Part shown: positions 59,471 through 64,000 of the stretch, one piece after another
Position numbering within the stretch: the first letter of the stretch is position 1
How the letters are laid out: the number at the start of each line of letters is the position of its first letter
Source of the DNA: Mesostigma viride
Lineage: Eukaryota > Streptophyta > Mesostigmatophyceae > Mesostigmatales > Mesostigmataceae
Length of the DNA: 64,000 nt
Reading direction: 5' to 3'
Assembly (NCBI GenBank): GCA_009746045.1
Contig: RPFO01000106.1
Coordinates: 1,757,711-1,821,710, forward strand
Position numbers and translations under genes: made by a program
Notes under the pieces: model-generated
Told to the model about the DNA's origin: nothing
Database searches by the model: none
Seen by the model: the letters and a program-made list of their open reading frames with translations, nothing else

Positions 59471-62400
59471 CTCCGCGGCTCTAGCAGTGGGATCTGCCTA
59501 ACTCCCCTTCCCGCCCCTTTGCCTTCGCAGCCCTCGGGCTGTCGGAGAGAGAGCAACGGGTCGGCAGTGAGCCAGGGTCGCCCCGCCGGCCTCGCGCGGC
59601 CGCCTCCGAAACCTCCTCAGACTGCACGCATTTCTTATGCGTGCAGCTACTAAGACGCAGACTCATTCTACCTGGCCACCCGAGCCAACCGTCGGCGTCG
59701 CCTCGACGCGTTGGCAGGAAGAATCGAAACGGTGATTGAAAGCATAAGTCCCCAACCCGCCCCCCCTACCCCACCACCTCCACCCCCACCCCCATCACCA
59801 CCCTGCTCCATCTCCGCCCCCACCCCCGCCTGCACCCCCCTTTTCGGTCAACGCGCGCCCTTGGTCATCGCCACCTTCAACGCCCGCACGCTCCAACCCG
59901 ACGCTGACTGCTGTCACTGCCTGCGCAGTGACGACTGTCAGTGCCATCGAGTATCCAATCTTATTGGTTTCTGCATCGACAATAATATCGCCATCCTGGG
60001 AATCCAAGAACACAGGGCGCACTGCATCGGCCCGCGGATCAACTGCCCTTGCTGCTGACGACATCGACGGCTGGCGGTTCTACTACGGAGGCGGCGACGG
60101 CACCGGGAACGGGGGCGTCGGTCTCCTCTGCTCCCCGCTCGCCGTACGCCACATGGGCGAACCCCAGCTGGTCAACGCTCGGCTCCTTGTGGCCACTTTT
60201 CATTCGATGGAGGGCCACTCGACCTACGCCCTGACGGTGGGCGTTGGTTACGCACCCCACTCCGGCCACCCAGAACAAGACCGCAAGGACTTCTTTGCAG
60301 CGCTGGAGAACCTGGCGAACGGCATCCCTGGTCGCAACTACCTCGCTCTGCTGCTGGACGCCAACGCCACGCTACCACCGGGTACTGGCGGATGTCAGCA
60401 CGCCCCCAACGGTACGGTCTCCAATGCCAACACTGAACTTTTTGCTGATTTGCTTACGACATGCGATTTGGTCACTGCCAACACCCGCTTTCCACATAGT
60501 CCAGATGCTTTTGGTCACACACACCTCGCCAACTGGCACTGAACGCTGCATTGACTATGTTGTAATGCGCAAGCGTCATCAAGGATCTGTACTAGCTGCT
60601 CGCTCGCTCGCATGTGATCCCCCTGGTGCGCTCCGATCATCGCATCGTCACCGCCCGCATCCGCCTGCGATTCCCCTCGCCCTTTCGTAAGCACGTGGCA
60701 CCACCTGATTTGCGCACACTTCAGTTGCTTGAGAAATCTGACGACGCTCTGGAGGACTTCCCTGAAAAACGCGCCCACAAGCGCGCAGAGGCAGAGGCGT
60801 TCGTCGACGCGCTGGACATCCCGGCCAGCCACGCCCAGCTGTTCGCTGCCGGCCCGGCATCGGCCCTTCGGCACCTCGCTGACAAGCTGCCCGCGGCCGG
60901 GCCCTGCTGCCCCCCGCCGCCCGCCCCGCTTCACCAGCCTGCACCGGCTCCCCGCCGTCATCCAGGCCCGGCAAGCCCTGCGCGACAACAACGACCCCGC
61001 CCGCTACGCCCGCCTCAAAGCCGATTACCACTCGGCCATCCGGCAGGCGACCAAGGAGCAGGAGGACCTTCATGTCCGCGAGTACTTCGCCCACCTCAAG
61101 GACCAGCACGGCAAGTACGCCTGGACCCGCCTGCGTCACGCCCAACGGCCCGCCGGCGGCGCGCAGCCGGCGCCGCGGACGCTCTCTGGCTCACCGCAGC
61201 AGCAGCTCGACCAGTGGTATTCCTCCCAGTCCCGGCTGCTCGGCGCCCCCCGCCGCCTCCGCCGCTTGGCCCTCTGGCGGCCGCACGCCTGGCAGTAGCG
61301 CCTGCGGACGTCCCTGCGCCGCCCACGCCGCCCGCCGCTGAGCAGGACTACACGTACCCAGCCCTGACGGAACCCCTGGCCGACCCCAACGAGCTCCCGC
61401 CGTTCACCGAGCTCGAGCTGAGCACCGCCGCCAAGCAACTCCGCTTCTACGCCGCCGTTGGACCTGACCAGCTCCCAGCCCCGGTGATTAAGCTGACGGC
61501 GCTCACGGGGTTCCTGCTTGACGTCTGCAACCGGATCCTGCTTGCCGACGCGCCGCCGATTCCTGAGTGGCAGCACAGCTACCGTATTATGCTGTACAAA
61601 AACAAAGGTTCCCCTGATGACGACCCCGCCAACTACAGAGGAGTCTGCATCCAGAGCGCCGCACTCAAGTTGTTCATGCGCATGATCCTCAACCGCCTTC
61701 GTTCTGCTCTCGACTGTCACCTTGGGGAAAGTCAAATGGGCTTCCGTCCTGGGCGCAACACCGTCATGGCCATCTTCGTCGCGCGTCGCCTCTTCGAGGA
61801 AATCGCTCTCCTGCAACCTGGTGAGTTTCCCGCCATCCTGATCTTCGTCGACTTCATCAAGGCTTTTGATTCTGTCCTCTGGGACGCTCTATGGGCTGTA
61901 CTTGCTCGCGCTCGCGTCCCCACTCCCCTGATTACCGTCATCCGCACGCTGTATGAGGGGTCGACCACTTCGGTGCGCACTCAACACGGCATTACCCCGC
62001 CCTGCCCACTGCAGACCGGCGTCTGGCAGGGTTGCGTCCTGTCGCCGTACCTGTTTATTATTGTCGTGGATTATGTTATGCGCCAGGCACGTGCTCGCTT
62101 TGCTAGCATTGCAGGCCGTGCCCCTGGCCTAGCGATCACGAACGAGCTTGGGGAAGGGGGGCCGACTAACAAGCAGAATTTACTAGCTGACCTCATTTAT
62201 GCCGACGACGACATCACGCTCATCGAGAAGCCGGAGTCTGCCCAACTTTGGCTGGACTGCCTGGCGCTCGAGGCTCGGGCGGTTGGTCTAGAAATCAGCC
62301 CCAAAACGGAGGCCCTGGCCCTCGGCATGGCAGGGCCCCCACCCACACTCCGCCTCTTAGACGATGCCGAGGTCAACTACCCTCCTTCAGGCCGCTTCAA

Positions 62401-63210
62401 GCTGCTCGGCAGTTGGCTTCCCGACTGCGAGGACGACATGACGACACGGATCGGCATGGCGTGGGCGCACCTCCATGACCACCGCCGCTGGTGGAGCAAC
62501 CCCGCCCTACCCCGGATCGTCAAGCGTGACCTCTTCAAGGTCGTCATTCTGACGATCCTGACCGGCCTACGGTGCCGAGACGTGGACACTGACGCAGGAG
62601 CTGGAGCAACGACTCGACGGCACCGTCACCAAGATGCTGCGCCAGGCCCTTAACATCCCCCTTGGTTTGCACATTAGTAATGAGGATTTGTTCGCTGATT
62701 TGCCCTATGTTTCCAACATTATTAGGCACAGGCGCCTGGGCCTAGCCGGGCACCTGGCCCGCACAGATCAGGTAGATACATCAGATAGACTAGCTGGCAC
62801 CAAGCCCGGCCGCCCAGCCTGGGCGATATGTCCTCACCTGGCGTGCCCCCGGCCGCGCGCGGCAGGGCCGCCACCCGTGGACTTTTCGTGATAGACTTGG
62901 CATGGACATGTGCTACACTAGACGTGACGGGCTCACCCCCGGGCAGCCTCCTGGTTTGTCTGTAATATGGAGGCAGATGGTGCGCAAGGATAGATGGCAA
63001 GTAGTGATGAAGGAGACCACCCCCAAGCCTGTGGGGGCTCCGCGTGCGGTGACCAAGTACATATGGCATTCATAGCGATTCGGGCCGTGGTGCCCACACC
63101 CAGGCTGTAACTAGGACCTAGATAGCTTACACCATCCATTCCATCCCATATGTTCCCCTCCCACTGAGGACTTATGCTCACGTGACGCAGTCACGTGTCT
63201 ATTATTAATT
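59471..63210 (+). mobile_element. RTE-like non-LTR retrotransposon (APE-RT, 3.74 kb)
   Basis: Bounded by an 11-bp target-site duplication. It has a short GC-rich 5' leader, one endonuclease-reverse transcriptase reading block and a short 3' tail ending ATTATTAATT. No separate ORF1 is seen. The 3.7-kb size, single EN-RT block and simple-repeat 3' end fit the RTE clade, but the clade call is inference. It inserted into an older antisense copy of the same family. Confidence 0.88.
59711..62890 (+). pseudogene. LINE endonuclease-reverse transcriptase, broken by frameshifts
   Basis: APE endonuclease: VIATFNARTL, then AILGIQEHR, frame change near 60050, VGVGYAPHSGHPEQDR, LLLDANATLP, frame change near 60540, then CIDYVVMRKRHQ. 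A linker follows with frame changes near 60900 and 61280. Reverse transcriptase in frame to about 62575: NYRGVCIQSAALKLF, ESQMGFRPGRNTV, FVDFIKAFDSVLWDAL, VWQGCVLSPYLF and catalytic LIYADDDITLI. A last frame change near 62577 leads to GAETWTLTQELEQ and the C-terminal RRLGLAGHLAR. All catalytic Asp residues seen are intact, but the five frame breaks make this copy inactive unless they are sequence errors. Confidence 0.88.
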
Positions 63211-63221
63211 ATGCGTCCATG
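63211..63221. repeat. Target-site duplication, right copy
   Basis: ATGCGTCCATG, the exact partner of 59460-59470. Confidence 0.88.
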
Positions 63222-64000
63222 CCTAGCCTATCACGGAAAGTCTGGAGTAGTCGGATGGCGACCCGGTCGTGCGCGGCCTGGTGCACGCCATGTGAGGATC
63301 GACAAAACTAACGCCCGGGATGTGCGGGCTTGCATGCCAGCGATCGAGTCTACTGATCCAATGTCGGTCTACCTTATCTGTGCGCGAACCAGGTGCCCGG
63401 CTAGGCCCAGGCGCCTACTACATATATACGATGTGGGAAACGTATGGCAAATAAATCAGCGTGCAAATCCTTACATATTGCTAATGTGCAAACCATGCAT
63501 GCAAAGGGGCCGGATATTAAATGCCTTGCGCAGCATTCTTGAGTGAAACTGCCGTCGAGTCGTTTAATCTCCAGCTCCTGCCGCGCCAGCGTTCACGTCT
63601 AGGCGCGCCGTAGGTCAGGATAGTACTAGACTACAAGGACTAGTCATGGAATGACGACCTTGATGAACATGCAAGCCGGCGCGCTTGACAATCCTGGAGG
63701 GTAGCTAGGGCGGGGTTGCTCCACCAGCGGCAGTGGTCATGGATCGAGTTGCGCGCCCATGCCATGCCTATCCCCGGGTGGTCATGTCATCCTCACAGTC
63801 GGGAAGCCAAAGTTGCCTAGCAACTTGAAGCGGTCTGAAGTAGGGTAATTTACCTCGGTGTCGTCTAAGAGTCGGAGTGGGGGCGGGTGCCCGACCAGAC
63901 CGAGGGCCATGCAGGGTCTCCGTACGTTTGTGGGCTGCATGATTTCTAGACGGCCAACAGCATGAGCCTCGCAAGTGCCAGGCAGTCCAGCCAAAGTTGG
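63222..64000 (-). mobile_element. Older antisense LINE, 3' coding part, cut by window edge
   Basis: The minus strand encodes degraded versions of sense-LINE segments, for example RLLDDTEVNYPTSDRFKLLG against RLLDDAEVNYPPSGRFKLLG, and further down RRLGLAGHLVR. It joins the tail at 59459 once the inserted element and one duplication copy are removed. Confidence 0.85.

Overview
The window looks like nuclear DNA of a green alga (Chlorophyta, plausibly volvocalean-like). The evidence is small GC-rich exons in long introns packed with minisatellites, a plant/algal-type type-2 diacylglycerol acyltransferase, and a DIRS/PAT-like split-repeat element of the kind known from Chlamydomonas and Volvox. 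There are no bacterial-style operons, rRNAs, tRNAs that I recognise, or CRISPR arrays. All gene models below were built by eye from conserved motifs, reading-frame phase and GT(GC)-AG splice sites, so exon edges are predictions.

Layout. 1-3617 (minus): 5' half of an LTR-type retrotransposon: Gag, CCHC zinc knuckle, protease-like domain, then the start of a C5 cytosine DNA methyltransferase domain, cut by the window edge. About 5082-5610 (plus): last exon of an acidic/basic, probably nuclear, protein. 6531-8137: decayed coiled-coil ORF with an internal tandem duplication. 8456-31105 (minus): a complete 20-exon gene for a DDX11/CHL1-family Fe-S DNA helicase (about 1,108 aa). Its intron between 20147 and 24608 hosts a 1,962-bp non-autonomous split-direct-repeat element. 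32649-40135 (minus): type-2 DGAT gene, one intron of which contains about 2.5 kb of nearly pure G/A DNA. About 41059-56833 (plus): a large multi-exon gene for a beta-propeller-like protein, possibly FANCB-like, with several long minisatellites in its introns. 59160-64000: an RTE-like LINE (59471-63210, plus) inserted into an older antisense copy of the same family, with an 11-bp target-site duplication.

The most unusual signal is at intron edges. In several introns of the helicase and DGAT genes the last bases of an exon plus its 5' splice site are tandemly repeated into the intron (units of 22-23, 36, 87 and about 90 bp). In the plus-strand gene a 3' splice site is preceded by 11 further copies in exact 27-bp register. 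Two of these arrays have unit lengths divisible by three and no in-frame stop over at least part of the array, so alternative use of the repeated sites would add whole repeats to the protein.

Functionally, the helicase (and, if the weak assignment holds, the Fanconi-core-like gene) would act in replication-fork and crosslink repair. The DGAT makes storage triacylglycerol at the ER. Nothing indicates that the genes are co-regulated beyond being neighbours.
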